DNA of 64,000 nt, taken from Pseudomonadota bacterium (GTDB lineage Bacteria; Pseudomonadota; Gammaproteobacteria; Steroidobacterales; Steroidobacteraceae). Positions 8,886 through 17,178 of the stretch are shown here, one piece after another. The DNA is taken from the NCBI GenBank assembly GCA_016704655.1, contig JADIZR010000011.1:62001-126000 (forward strand), given 5' to 3'. Under the pieces are notes generated by a model. That model saw only the letters and a program-made list of their open reading frames with translations, did not search any database and was not told the DNA's origin. The position numbers and the translations under genes are program-made. Every line of letters begins with the position of its first letter. Within the stretch, counting starts at the first letter, position 1.

Positions 8886-9917
8886 TCAGGCCACCACGCC
8901 CTCCGGTTCATAGTTCGTTCCATGGCGCAGCATTGCCCAGGCGACCCGCGCCATCTTGTTGGCGAGAGCGGTCGCCGCCACGTTCGGGTGCGATCTCTCG
9001 GCCAGCGCCAACACCCATCGGCTGAGCCGATCGGTCTTGCCTGGGGCGGCTCGTAGCGCCGAGCGCGCCCCGTGGATCAGCAGCGTGCGCACGTACTTGT
9101 AGCCTCGCTTGCTGATCCCGAGCCGTCGCTCCTTGCCGCCGGAGCTGTGCTGGCGCGGCGTCAGCCCGAGTGACACGGCCATCTCTCGACCGTTGCGATA
9201 CTGCCTCGCGTCGCCCACCAGCGCGTATAGCGCCGAGGCCGTCAGCGGGCCGATGCCACGCAGCTGTTCGAGGCGACCAACCGCCTCGTGCTCGCGAGCG
9301 ATCGCCGCGATCTCTTGATCGAGTTCGCGCACTCGCTCGTCGAACCGTTGCAGATCGCGATACAGGCCGACCAGGAGTGCTCGGAAGCGTGCCGTCAAGC
9401 CGTTCTCGGCGTCCTCCAGCCATTGCGGCACCGCTCGGCGCAGCGAGATAAGTTCTTGCGGCGCCACCAGACCGTACTCGTAGACCAGCCCACGCAACTG
9501 GTTGGCCTTCGCGGTCCGCTCGCGGATCAGACTCGAGCGCACGCGATGTACCGCCTGTAAATCTTGCTGCTCGACCGTCTTCACACCGACGAAGCGCATG
9601 CTCGGCCGGCTCATCGCCTCACAGATCGCCTCGGCGTCGTTCGCATCGGTCTTGTTCGACTTCACATACGGCTTCACGAACTGCGGCGCGATCAGCTTTA
9701 CCCGGTAGCCCTTGCCCTGCAGAACCCGAGCCCAGTGGTGCGCGCTACCGCAGGCCTCCATGCCGATCTCGGCGCCGGGTTCGGCCGCGCGCTCAAGTTC
9801 CGCGATCCAACGAGAGCGCTTCAGACGCTTGCACCAGGCCGGACGCTCCGTCCGATCGACACCGTGTACCTGAAAGACCTGCTTGGCCAAGTCCACACCC
9901 ACGCGAGTAAGCTTCAT
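8886..9917 (-). CDS. IS110/IS1111-family transposase, intact
   Basis: This recombinase of 343 residues has the family's N-terminal DEDD-type nuclease domain and C-terminal transposase_20 domain. Visible acidic positions are GVDLAKQVFQVHG near residue 8, IGMEACGSAHHW near 51, and the KTDANDAEAI segment near 93. The C-terminal part has LRGIGPLTASALYALVGD, LGLTPRQHSSGGKERRLG and ISKRGYKYVRTLLIHGA, which includes the conserved helix-hairpin-helix and serine region. The frame is undamaged and starts with ATG at 9917, so the element may still be active. It reads in the same direction as the disrupted host gene. Confidence 0.93.
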   Translation of the reverse strand: MKLTRVGVDLAKQVFQVHGVDRTERPAWCKRLKRSRWIAELERAAEPGAEIGMEACGSAHHWARVLQGKGYRVKLIAPQFVKPYVKSNKTDANDAEAICEAMSRPSMRFVGVKTVEQQDLQAVHRVRSSLIRERTAKANQLRGLVYEYGLVAPQELISLRRAVPQWLEDAENGLTARFRALLVGLYRDLQRFDERVRELDQEIAAIAREHEAVGRLEQLRGIGPLTASALYALVGDARQYRNGREMAVSLGLTPRQHSSGGKERRLGISKRGYKYVRTLLIHGARSALRAAPGKTDRLSRWVLALAERSHPNVAATALANKMARVAWAMLRHGTNYEPEGVVA

Positions 9918-9983
9918 GACGACCCCTCCTCATTCCGTGACTGGTTACTTAACAGCTCCAGTCTGGCATTCGATGCCGTAGGT

Positions 9984-9999
9984 GTGGGGAGGGGTCCAT
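9984..9999 (-). repeat. Right inverted repeat of the IS1111-type element
   Basis: GTGGGGAGGGGTCCAT pairs with the repeat at 8625-8639. It lies about 67 bases upstream of the transposase start codon. Confidence 0.75.
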
Positions 10000-10002
10000 C
10001 CC

Positions 10003-10316
10003 ATTGCTGCCGATCTGGAAAAGGGGAAATACGTTCCGCTCGATGGGTTACTGCCGTCGAGCGCCGCGATGGCGAAGCCGACCTGATCAAGGGCGTTCCG
10101 AAGTTCCAGGGCGATATTGCAAACGTCACGGCTGAGGCGCGACGGAATTCGATCTCGGAAGGTAAGCCTGAAAATCGTGTCCGGACTGCGGATCGTGATG
10201 AACGACGTAGGTATATGGGTTACTGTTGAAAAAAGCCTCGAATTCCGATTCAATTTCCGGATGTCTTCGCGTGCGAAGCTCAATAGTGATTTAGGACTAT
10301 CCAGCGGGTCGGCCAT
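10003..10316 (-). pseudogene. 5' half of the hypothetical gene split by the IS
   Basis: The frame starts with ATG at 10316 (MADPLDSPKSLLSFARED) and continues through FRLTFRDRIPSRLS, IALELRNALDQVGFAIA and GTYFPFSRSAAMG, where the right end of the IS begins. This is the N-terminal part of the protein whose C-terminal part is at 8170-8621. Removing the element would join the parts into a protein of about 240 residues with no obvious missing segment. The gene is presumably inactive. Its role is unknown. Confidence 0.68.
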
Positions 10317-10452
10317 GGCGAAAAAACCTTTGCCAGGCAAAAGAATGGACGACGTACTACGGAAACTACTGAGTACGCCGCCGGATCATAAGTCGCGCGC
10401 AAGCTCTGGCGCGTCCAAGAAAGAATCCGAAAGGAAGAAGCCCGCCAAGTAG
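10315..10452 (+). CDS. Small basic hypothetical protein
   Basis: A 45-residue frame starts with ATG at 10315 and is rich in lysine and arginine (MAKKPLPGKRMDDVLRKLL at the start, SKKESERKKPAK at the end). Its start codon overlaps head-to-head with the start codon of the disrupted hypothetical gene on the other strand. The amphipathic MDDVLRKLLSTPP segment followed by a basic tail looks like a real small protein rather than noise. No function is assigned, and the call may be chance. Confidence 0.4.
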   Translation: MAKKPLPGKRMDDVLRKLLSTPPDHKSRASSGASKKESERKKPAK

Positions 10453-10492
10453 CCCGGATTGATGCCCAACGGTGACACCGGGCCATGTGGAA

Positions 10493-10769
10493 TCACTGCC
10501 CATTGCGGTCAAGCGAAATCGTGCGGAAATGCGCCGTCAGGCGCGGATTTTCGGAATCAAGGTTGCCTAGCAGTGTACAAACGAGGAACGCGTTCGATAG
10601 CCGAACTTCGGCGCCGACAAATTTCCCCCCGCAGGATTGTGACAGGCAGGCGCTTGATTGGTTTGTCAATGGTCTCGCCGACCGCGTCATCGTTTACGAA
10701 ACGCCATTTCGGATGGCACTTCAGGTCATCTACCGTCAGTGCGTCGGCGGCTTTCCCGAGTTTGAGCAT
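10493..10769 (-). pseudogene. Small hypothetical protein, frameshifted with early stop
   Basis: Two frames on the minus strand read together as one protein. The first starts with ATG at 10769 and has ALTVDDLKCHPKWRFVNDD and KPIKRLPVTILRG. After the C run 10625-10630 the second frame gives FVGAEVRLSNAFLVCTLLGN and ENPRLTAHFRTISLDRNGQ, ending at TGA where a tryptophan codon would be expected, followed in frame by FHMAR. I recall small bacterial proteins with this pattern but know no function. The frameshift may be a sequencing error; the TGA suggests a real relic. Confidence 0.45.
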
Positions 10770-10917
10770 CCTTGGACTCCCGGGTCGGAGGTGAATTCGT
10801 TTATGACGTCTTCCGGCCTATTTTTTTCTGAAAAACTCGGCGGACGGCCATCGGCTGCGTTGTCTTGAGAAGCAAAACGATAAGCGCCGGTTAGCACCGC
10901 GATGATGTGACAGCAGA

Positions 10918-11834
10918 GTGCATTACAAGAGCAGCTCTTCTACGCCTTCAGCATTGAGTCTCGCGTTTCCCGCCGATCACCTTCCTCGACGCATCGATCG
11001 CGTCCTCGATCTAACTGATCTACGGCAACACCTCGCGCCGTTCTATAGCCACACCGGCCGCCCCTCGATCGATCCGGAGTTGATGATGCGGATGCTGATC
11101 GTGGGCTACTGCATGGGCATAAGGTCCGAGCGCCGGCTGTGCGAGGAAGTGCATCTGAACCTGGCCTACCGCTGGTTCTGCCGCCCTGGCCTCGAGCAGC
11201 CTGCACCGGAGCACTCGACCTTCTCCAAGAGCCGCCACGGCCGCTTCCGCGACAGCGGCACCTTCCGCTGGCTGTTCGATGAGGTGCTGCGCCGCTGCAT
11301 GGCAGCCGGACTGGTCAAAGGTGAAGGCTTTGCCTTCGACGCAAGCGTCGTGGCGGCCGATGCGAGCGGTCAGCGCAGCGTTCCCGGAACGGCCAGCGTC
11401 GACTGGAACGACGAACTCCTGTGCACGCGTGAGGTGCGCGAATACCTCGCTGCGCTTGATGAGTCGCAGACGCTGCCGAAGAGCGTACTGCTGACCGATC
11501 CGCAGGCGCGCTGGACGTATCCGCCGGGCAGCCCGGCCTACTTTGCTGACTTGACCAACTATCTGATCGCTGTCGAACACGGCGTAATGGTTGATGTTGA
11601 GGCGTCGCCGTCCAACCGCTCGCACGGTGGAGTCGACGAAGCGCATGATCGAGCGCGTCGAAGTAACCTTCGTACTGCAGCCCGGACGGCCTATCGGTGA
11701 CATGGCGTAGGGGGCCGCGCCGATGCTGGCGTGGCTCGTCGACGACAAGGACATCGAACCACATGTGCCTGTATGGGACAAGGCGCAGCGCACGGACGGC
11801 ACGCTCTCGAGTTCCGACTTCGTCTGGAACGAGC
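10918..11834 (+). pseudogene. IS1182-like transposase relic
   Basis: The first 230 residues are an IS1182/IS5-like transposase: FYSHTGRPSIDPELMMRMLI, CEEVHLNLAYRWFCRPGLE and SRHGRFRDSG, followed by the acidic GFAFDASVVAADAS. Near 11630 the frame shifts, and the next frame (STKRMIERVEVTFVLQPG) meets a TAG at 11708 where tyrosine is expected, then continues MLAWLVDDKDIEPHVPVWDK to SSDFVWNE. The catalytic C-terminus is missing. At about 11835 the sequence changes abruptly into the 3' end of a patatin-type gene. A frameshift, a stop codon and the truncation mark it as inactive. Confidence 0.75.
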
Positions 11835-11975
11835 CGGCCGACGTGCTGCTGCGGCCTCGCATGGACGATTTTGCGATGATGTATTTTCACCGAGCATGGG
11901 AGGCGATTGATGCCGGCAGCGCCTGCGTCGAAGCGGCGGCAGCGCAACTTCAGTCCGTCGTGGCACGACCGCATC
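11835..11975 (+). pseudogene. Fragment of a patatin-like gene 3' end
   Basis: The segment encodes PADVLLRPRMDDFAMMYFHR and EAIDAGSACVEAAAAQLQSV. It closely matches the C-terminus of the patatin encoded on the minus strand at 17175-18128 (PADVLLRPRMDDFALMDFHR). By eye about 130 bases align at the DNA level, with roughly 85 percent identity. Everything upstream of the motif is absent and replaced by IS1182-like sequence. It is therefore the remnant of a second patatin gene or of a duplicated segment cut by the transposon, and is not expected to function. Confidence 0.65.
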
Positions 11976-12167
11976 AGGCGGCTCCGCGGACCCCGGCCGG
12001 GCGACAGGCCCCTGACGCAGAGACCGCTAGCGAAACCAACGCGCCTCGCGTCGGGAGCCTGCGCCTCGCTCCGCTCGATTGCCGGCGAGGTCCGGCCCTG
12101 CGTTCTCTGTAACAGGCCAGCCGCGGCAGACTACAATCGCGGCCTGAAACTCTGCCGTGTGGGGTCC

Positions 12168-12836
12168 GTGTTGTCATACGTCGAGTGGTTCCTGCGCGCC
12201 CTGGTCCTGGTCCCGGTGACGCTGCTGCCAATCATCAATCCGCTCAGCAGCGCACCGCTATTCGTCGCCACCGTGGGTACCAACCGCGCCATCGCCACGC
12301 GGCTGGCGCGACAGGTGGCGATCAACAGCTGGTTTATCTTTGGTCGGCTCGATGCTGATCGGCACCTACGTGCTGGCGCTGTTCGGGATATCGCTGCCGG
12401 TCGTGCGCGTCGGCGGCGGACTGCTCGTCGTCGCCACCGCGTGGCGCCTGCTGCACCGGACGGACGACGACGACGTGCACGCCGTGGCAGTCGAAAAGGC
12501 CGCGACGCTCTCCGATGCGGAGATCCTCGAGCGCAGCTCATGCCGATCACGTTCCCGCTTACCACCGGACCAGGCACGATCGCCGCATCGATCGCGCTCG
12601 GCGCCCAGATACCGTCGAGCCCCGGATGTACGTGCTGGGTGTGCTGGTCGCGCTGTGCGGCGCGGCTCGTCTCGGCATCGCTGTACCTGATCTTCAAGAA
12701 CTCGGCGAGAGTGATGAACCGGCTCGGGCGGATCGGCACGATGGTGATGACCCGCCTCGTGGCCTTCATCCTGCTCTGCATCGGCATCCAGATCATGTGG
12801 ACGGGCTGGGCCGAGCTGAACGGCATCGCTCACTAG
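12168..12836 (+). CDS. MarC-family integral membrane protein, several frameshifts
   Basis: MarC proteins are inner-membrane proteins with six predicted helices and unknown function. Characteristic pieces occur in successive frames: VTLLPIINPLSSAPLFVA, then VGSMLIGTYVLALFGISLP, then PITFPLTTGPGTIAASIALG, MYVLGVLVALCGAARLGIAV and YLIFKNSARVMNRLGRIG. The frame changes near 12341, 12530, 12615 and 12685. The start is a GTG at 12168 or the adjacent TTG. The repaired length is about 222 residues, normal for the family. Four indels in 670 bases are more likely poor consensus sequence than natural decay, because each piece is well conserved. Confidence 0.7.
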   Translation: MLSYVEWFLRALVLVPVTLLPIINPLSSAPLFVATVGTNRAIATRLARQVAINSWFIFGRLDADRHLRAGAVRDIAAGRARRRRTARRRHRVAPAAPDGRRRRARRGSRKGRDALRCGDPRAQLMPITFPLTTGPGTIAASIALGAQIPSSPGCTCWVCWSRCAARLVSASLYLIFKNSARVMNRLGRIGTMVMTRLVAFILLCIGIQIMWTGWAELNGIAH

Positions 12837-12937
12837 AATTTCATGCGGAGGCTCGCAAAGGCGGGCCAGATGGCATCATCGTCGTCCGAGTCCCGGACGC
12901 GCTGACCCCGCTCACATCCTTGCCACGAGGTGCCGCC

Positions 12938-13855
12938 ATGACCAGTCGCCGCTCCTTTTCTCTCGGCCGCTGCGCTCACTGCCACGCCGCCGCGCTGCAT
13001 CCCCTGCCCGCCCTGGCGATCGCGCCTGCCCTCGCGTCCGCCCTGGCGAAACGCGTGATCCCCGCCACCGGCGAATCCATCCCGTTGATCGGCATGGGCA
13101 CCTCGGGCAGTTTCGAGGTGGATGCGGCCGGCCGCGAACCGCTGCAGGAAGTGCTGCGTCGTTTCGTCGCCGGAGGCGCCAGTGTCGTCGACACTTCGCC
13201 CAACTACAGCAATGCCGAGGACGTGCTCGGCGACCTGATGGCCGAACTCGGCGTGCGCGACAAAATCTGGCTGGCGACCAAGCTCGCCGCGGACGACCGT
13301 GCCGCCGGTGAGGCGCAGTTCGCGCAGTCGCTCAAGCGCCTGCGCACCGACAAGGTGGAGCTGCTGGCCGTGCACAACCTGCGCGACTGGAAGACCCAGC
13401 TGGCCTATGCGCGCGAACTGAAGGCCCGGGGCAAGACGAAATACGTCGGCCTGACCCACTACGTCGACGGCAAGCACGACGAACTCGCGGACATCATGGC
13501 CGCGGAAAAACCCGACTTCATCCAGATCAACTATTCGGTCAGCACGACCAATGCCGAGAAGCGCCTGTTGCCGCTGGCCAGGGACACTGGCGTGGCAGTG
13601 ATGATCAACCGGGCGTTCGACGACGGCCGGCTGTTCGCGCGTGTGGCCGGCAAGGCGCTGCCCGGCTGGGCCGCCGAGGCGGGCGTAACATCCTGGGCGC
13701 AGATGTTCCTGAAGTTCGTCATCAGTCATCCGGCGGTGACCGTGGTGATCCCGGCTACCGGCAAACCCGACCGCCAGAGCGACAATCTCAAGGCCGGCCA
13801 CGGCCGCAACCTGAGCGCGGCCGAACGCGCCGAACTCGTGGCGATGTTCGCCTGA
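12938..13855 (+). CDS. Aldo/keto reductase-family protein with N-terminal leader
   Basis: The 305-residue protein carries an aldo/keto reductase barrel: IPLIGMGTSGSFEV, VVDTSPNYSNAEDVLG, DKIWLATKL, ELLAVHNLRDW, TKYVGLTHYV and a final VTVVIPATGK, which is a typical NADPH-binding edge. The active-site tyrosine would be in the SPNYSNAE segment and the lysine in ATKL. The start MTSRRSFSLG looks like a twin-arginine leader, but the segment after it (CAHCHAAALHPLP) is not a good hydrophobic helix and may hide an indel. Related oxidoreductases with Tat leaders are common in proteobacteria. The stop overlaps the next gene's first ATG. Confidence 0.8.
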   Translation: MTSRRSFSLGRCAHCHAAALHPLPALAIAPALASALAKRVIPATGESIPLIGMGTSGSFEVDAAGREPLQEVLRRFVAGGASVVDTSPNYSNAEDVLGDLMAELGVRDKIWLATKLAADDRAAGEAQFAQSLKRLRTDKVELLAVHNLRDWKTQLAYARELKARGKTKYVGLTHYVDGKHDELADIMAAEKPDFIQINYSVSTTNAEKRLLPLARDTGVAVMINRAFDDGRLFARVAGKALPGWAAEAGVTSWAQMFLKFVISHPAVTVVIPATGKPDRQSDNLKAGHGRNLSAAERAELVAMFA

Positions 13856-15177
13856 TGACGAGGCCGAAACCGGGGCCGGCCCGGCGGTCCGCTTCCTGTC
13901 CCGGCTCTTCGCGGTCGAATCCGACGAAGTGCCGGCGGTGGCGGCCGGCGTGCTGATGTTCTTCCTGTTGTTCGCCGGTTATTTCATGTTGCGGCCGGTG
14001 CGCGAAACGATGGGCATCGCCGGTGGCGTGCGCAACCTGCAGTGGTTGTTCACCGGCACCTTCATCGCCACGCTCGCGGCGATCCCGCTGTTCGGCTGGG
14101 TCGCTGCGCGCGCACCGCGACGGCGCATCCTGCCGTGGACCTACGGTTTCTTCGCACTGAACCTGCTGGGTTTTGCGGCGGCGATCGCCGCGCGACCGGA
14201 AAACCCCTGGATCGCGCGCGCCTTCTACATCTGGCTGTCCGTGTTCAACCTGCTGGCGATCTCGGTGGCCTGGAGCGTGCTGGCCGACCTGTTCCCGGTA
14301 GCACAGGCCAAGCGGCTGTTCGCGCTGATTGCGGCGGGCGCGAGCGCGGGCGGCCTGGTCGGGCCACTGCTGGGCGTGCTGCTGGTGGGTTCACTCGGCC
14401 TGCCGGGGCTGATGACGCTGAGCACGGCTTTGCTGCTGGGTTCGGCGGTAGCAGCACGCTCGCTGCAGGCCTGGCGTGATCACCGGCCGCTGCGCACGGA
14501 TGACCGGGCTGCGCGCCGCCAGCCGCTCGGCGGCAACCCGTTCGCCGGCATCGGCGAGGTGCTGCAGTCGCGCTACCTGCTGGGCATCGCCGCCTTTGTC
14601 GTGCTGCTGGCGAGTGTCACGACCTTTCTCTATTTCGAACAGGCGCGGCTGGTCGAGCTGCATTTTCCCGATCGCACTGACCAGACGCGGGTGTTCGGCA
14701 CACTCGACTTCGTCGTGCAGAGCCTGGCGCTGCTCAGCCAGCTGTTCCTGACCGGACGCATCGTGCAGCGGCTCGGCATCGTCGTGCTGCTGACGACGGT
14801 ACCCCGTCGTCATGACCCTGGGCTTCCTGTGGCTCGCGCTGGCGCCGACTTTCGCAGTGTTTGCGGTGGTAATGGTCATGCGCCGTGCCGGCGAATACGC
14901 ACTGGCGCGACCGGGCCGCGAGATGCTGTTCACCGTGGTCCCGTCCGAGGCCAAGTACAAGGCCAAGAACGTGATAGACACCGCTGTCTATCGTGGCGCG
15001 GACGCAGTCAGCGGCTGGGTGAAGACGGGCGTTGATGCCATCGCCTCGAATCCGGCCGTGGTAGCCGTGGCCGGCGCGGCACTGGCCCTGGTGTGGGCGT
15101 TCACGGGCTGGTCGCTGGCGCGCCAGCAGAAAATGCTGGCGGCCGGCGGGGACGAGAGGGACGCGCCTTCATCGTAA
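13855..15177 (+). CDS. MFS-type transporter, frameshifted
   Basis: The protein is a polytopic carrier with roughly twelve hydrophobic segments. It begins in a clear frame with VRFLSRLFAVESDEVPAV and GVLMFFLLFAGYFMLRPVRE, and has a loop VAARAPRRRILPW between early helices. At the C run 14802-14805 one extra base shifts the frame; the rest (MTLGFLWLALAPTFAVFAVV, EAKYKAKNVIDTAVYRGADA) ends at 15177. The KYKAKNVIDT..YRGAD segment is typical of bacterial carriers annotated as MFS or Npt1/Npt2-like. An ATG at 13855 overlaps the upstream stop but is out of frame with the body, so either an indel lies near 13860-13880 or translation starts further in (GTG 13929). The substrate is unknown. Confidence 0.7.
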
Positions 15178-15216
15178 GCCAAGCGCGACCCTGTTACCTT
15201 CTCGCCGGGACCAGGA

Positions 15217-17178
15217 TTGCGCTGCGGGGCGATTCCGGCAACAGGTGCTTTTTCAGGTGCGCGGGACATCGAACCCTGGGGCAAAGAGTTGATCGGCTGC
15301 GCTGTCATTGCGGGCAGTCTTGCCGCATTCATCTACTTTTACCGCAATTCGACCAGGGCCAACCAGGCATGGCTGCGATGGTCGTTCGCGAGCCTCCTGG
15401 TCGCCTCGGCCGCAGCGGCATCGTGGGCCTGGCCAGTCGAGTCTGCCACGTGGGCGATGCTCGGCTTAGTGGCAGCCGGCGGTGTCCTGCTGCCCGCGCC
15501 TTTCGGCATGGTGACACTGGCCGGGGTGCTGGCACTGCAGTTACTGCTGAGCTGGATCAACAGCGTCAAGATCGGCCTCACCAGCCTGCCGCTGACCATC
15601 CTCGACGTCAGGATCGCGCTGGCCAATCCAGCCGGGCTTTGGGAAGCACTGGCCCTGCCACACTGGACCCGGCACGCCGCCACGTTTGTGGTTGCAGTCG
15701 CGGCGCTCGGCTGGTTCATTGCCGGCCTGGTCGCCGCAGCTCGATTCGTGGCGAGTTACCGCACGCGCGCGTCGACCCGCGATCCGCTGTTGCGCCTTGC
15801 AGCCATCTGCGTCGTGGTCATTCTTGGCCTGTCGCGACTCGAGGCTCTTTACGCCGACGCAGCGCTGGACACTTCGACGTGGCGGCCCGAAGGCGTCACC
15901 GCGCTGGCCGACAGGATGGGCGCTCTGCCCTTTCTTGGCTACTCCTACGACCTCGAAGCGCAATCGACTGGCGACATTTACCGAGATGCAGCCGGCGTCG
16001 TGCCGCCGAGTCCGGCGGAAGTGCGGACGGCGGTCCTGCAATACATGGACTTCACGGCTGGGACGACCCGCTCGCGCGTGCAACCAAACATCATGGTGGT
16101 CCTGGCAGAGTCGACGTTCGACCCGGGAGCGACCTTTCGCATCGAGGGCGAATGGAATGACGCGGTTTTCCGAGCCGGCGAACACACGGCGGCCAATGGC
16201 CTGCTGCGCGTGAATGCGGTGGGCGGCGGCACCTGGATCACCGAGTTCGAAACGATCGTCGGCCTGGACTCCCGGCTCTTCGGGTATTCCGGGATGTATA
16301 CCCATGCCTCGCTCTCGCCGTTCGTGGATCGCAGCATCGCCTTCTACATGCGCCAGCACGGCTATCGCACGTCGGCTTTCTTTCCGCACGGAGGGGATTT
16401 CTACAACGCCCGCAATGCGTATGCGAACTACGGGTTCGAAACCATTCTCGACAGCGAAGACCTGGGTCGCGGCGCCTGGATGGAGACCGATGGCGAAGTC
16501 GCCGCGAGCGTCCGCACGGCCATGGGCCCTGCACCGCAGGCGCCCTTCTTCAGTTATGTGCTTTTCATCGAGAACCATTCGCCGCACGACTGCGGCGCCG
16601 GCGACAGCACGGGCTTTGCGGTTCGATTCGCCGATACGCAGGAATTCACCCCCAACTGCGCACTGGACGAGTACCTGCGTCGACTCGACTCGACGACGTC
16701 TGCCGTCCAGTCGCTGCAGGACTATCTCGCCGACATCGAGACCCGGACCGGGCGTCCGTTCGTCCTGCTGGTCTTCGGCGATCATCAACCGCACACGTTC
16801 GCCAGCACGGGGGGCTTTCACTACGACTATGGCGCATTGCGGAAGATTGCCGACACACACATGACGTTCTTCCACATCCTCTCGTCCGTGCCGGGCAGGA
16901 AGCTGCATTGTTGCTCGGTGGTTCCCTCCGCCGCGATGCTGCCGACACTGTTGAGCGGGTACGTCGCCAGCTCACCCGACGACGTCTACCTAGGCATCAA
17001 CCTCTGGTTGCATGAACGCTGCGGCACTGATGCCGTGCGCCGCGACTTCGGCAAATTCATGGGCAGACTTGCACCGCGGGTCATTGCTGAAGGCACGGAC
17101 GCGTGCAGTGCCGCGTATGAGCGCGCACTGAGTTCGTACCGGACGTCTGGCGTCGTCCGCCTCGATCGCGACCCCTAG
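15217..17178 (+). CDS. LTA synthase/OpgB-like phosphoglycerol transferase-type sulfatase-fold protein
   Basis: The protein of up to 653 residues has several N-terminal membrane segments (residues about 25-200) followed by a large exported sulfatase-fold domain. The catalytic core is visible: NIMVVLAESTFDPG (nucleophile region), GGGTWITEFETIVGL, HGYRTSAFFPHGGDFYNA, FFSYVLFIENHSPHD and VFGDHQPHTF (metal-binding D and H). LTA synthase and OpgB/MdoB transfer glycerol phosphate to lipid or glucan acceptors, so decoration of periplasmic glucans is a reasonable guess, in keeping with the cyclic glucan synthetase at the end of this window. The start codon is uncertain. Its stop overlaps the convergent patatin stop by four bases. 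Confidence 0.78.
   Translation: MRCGAIPATGAFSGARDIEPWGKELIGCAVIAGSLAAFIYFYRNSTRANQAWLRWSFASLLVASAAAASWAWPVESATWAMLGLVAAGGVLLPAPFGMVTLAGVLALQLLLSWINSVKIGLTSLPLTILDVRIALANPAGLWEALALPHWTRHAATFVVAVAALGWFIAGLVAAARFVASYRTRASTRDPLLRLAAICVVVILGLSRLEALYADAALDTSTWRPEGVTALADRMGALPFLGYSYDLEAQSTGDIYRDAAGVVPPSPAEVRTAVLQYMDFTAGTTRSRVQPNIMVVLAESTFDPGATFRIEGEWNDAVFRAGEHTAANGLLRVNAVGGGTWITEFETIVGLDSRLFGYSGMYTHASLSPFVDRSIAFYMRQHGYRTSAFFPHGGDFYNARNAYANYGFETILDSEDLGRGAWMETDGEVAASVRTAMGPAPQAPFFSYVLFIENHSPHDCGAGDSTGFAVRFADTQEFTPNCALDEYLRRLDSTTSAVQSLQDYLADIETRTGRPFVLLVFGDHQPHTFASTGGFHYDYGALRKIADTHMTFFHILSSVPGRKLHCCSVVPSAAMLPTLLSGYVASSPDDVYLGINLWLHERCGTDAVRRDFGKFMGRLAPRVIAEGTDACSAAYERALSSYRTSGVVRLDRDP

Larger units (their letters stand above)
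8622..10002 (-). mobile_element. IS110/IS1111-type insertion sequence
   Basis: The element of about 1.38 kb contains one intact transposase gene flanked by near-perfect inverted repeats (8625-8639 and 9984-9999). There are about 67 bases between the right repeat and the start codon, and about 246 non-coding bases between the stop codon and the left repeat. Terminal repeats plus a long segment downstream of the transposase are typical of the IS1111 branch of the IS110 family. The exact ends are uncertain by a few bases because these elements often extend slightly past the repeats and usually make no target duplication. It lies inside a hypothetical gene. Confidence 0.75.

Noticed and set aside
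11020..11862. Minus-strand frame opposite the IS1182-like relic
   Set aside because: The plus strand has clear transposase motifs; the minus-strand frame is a shadow.
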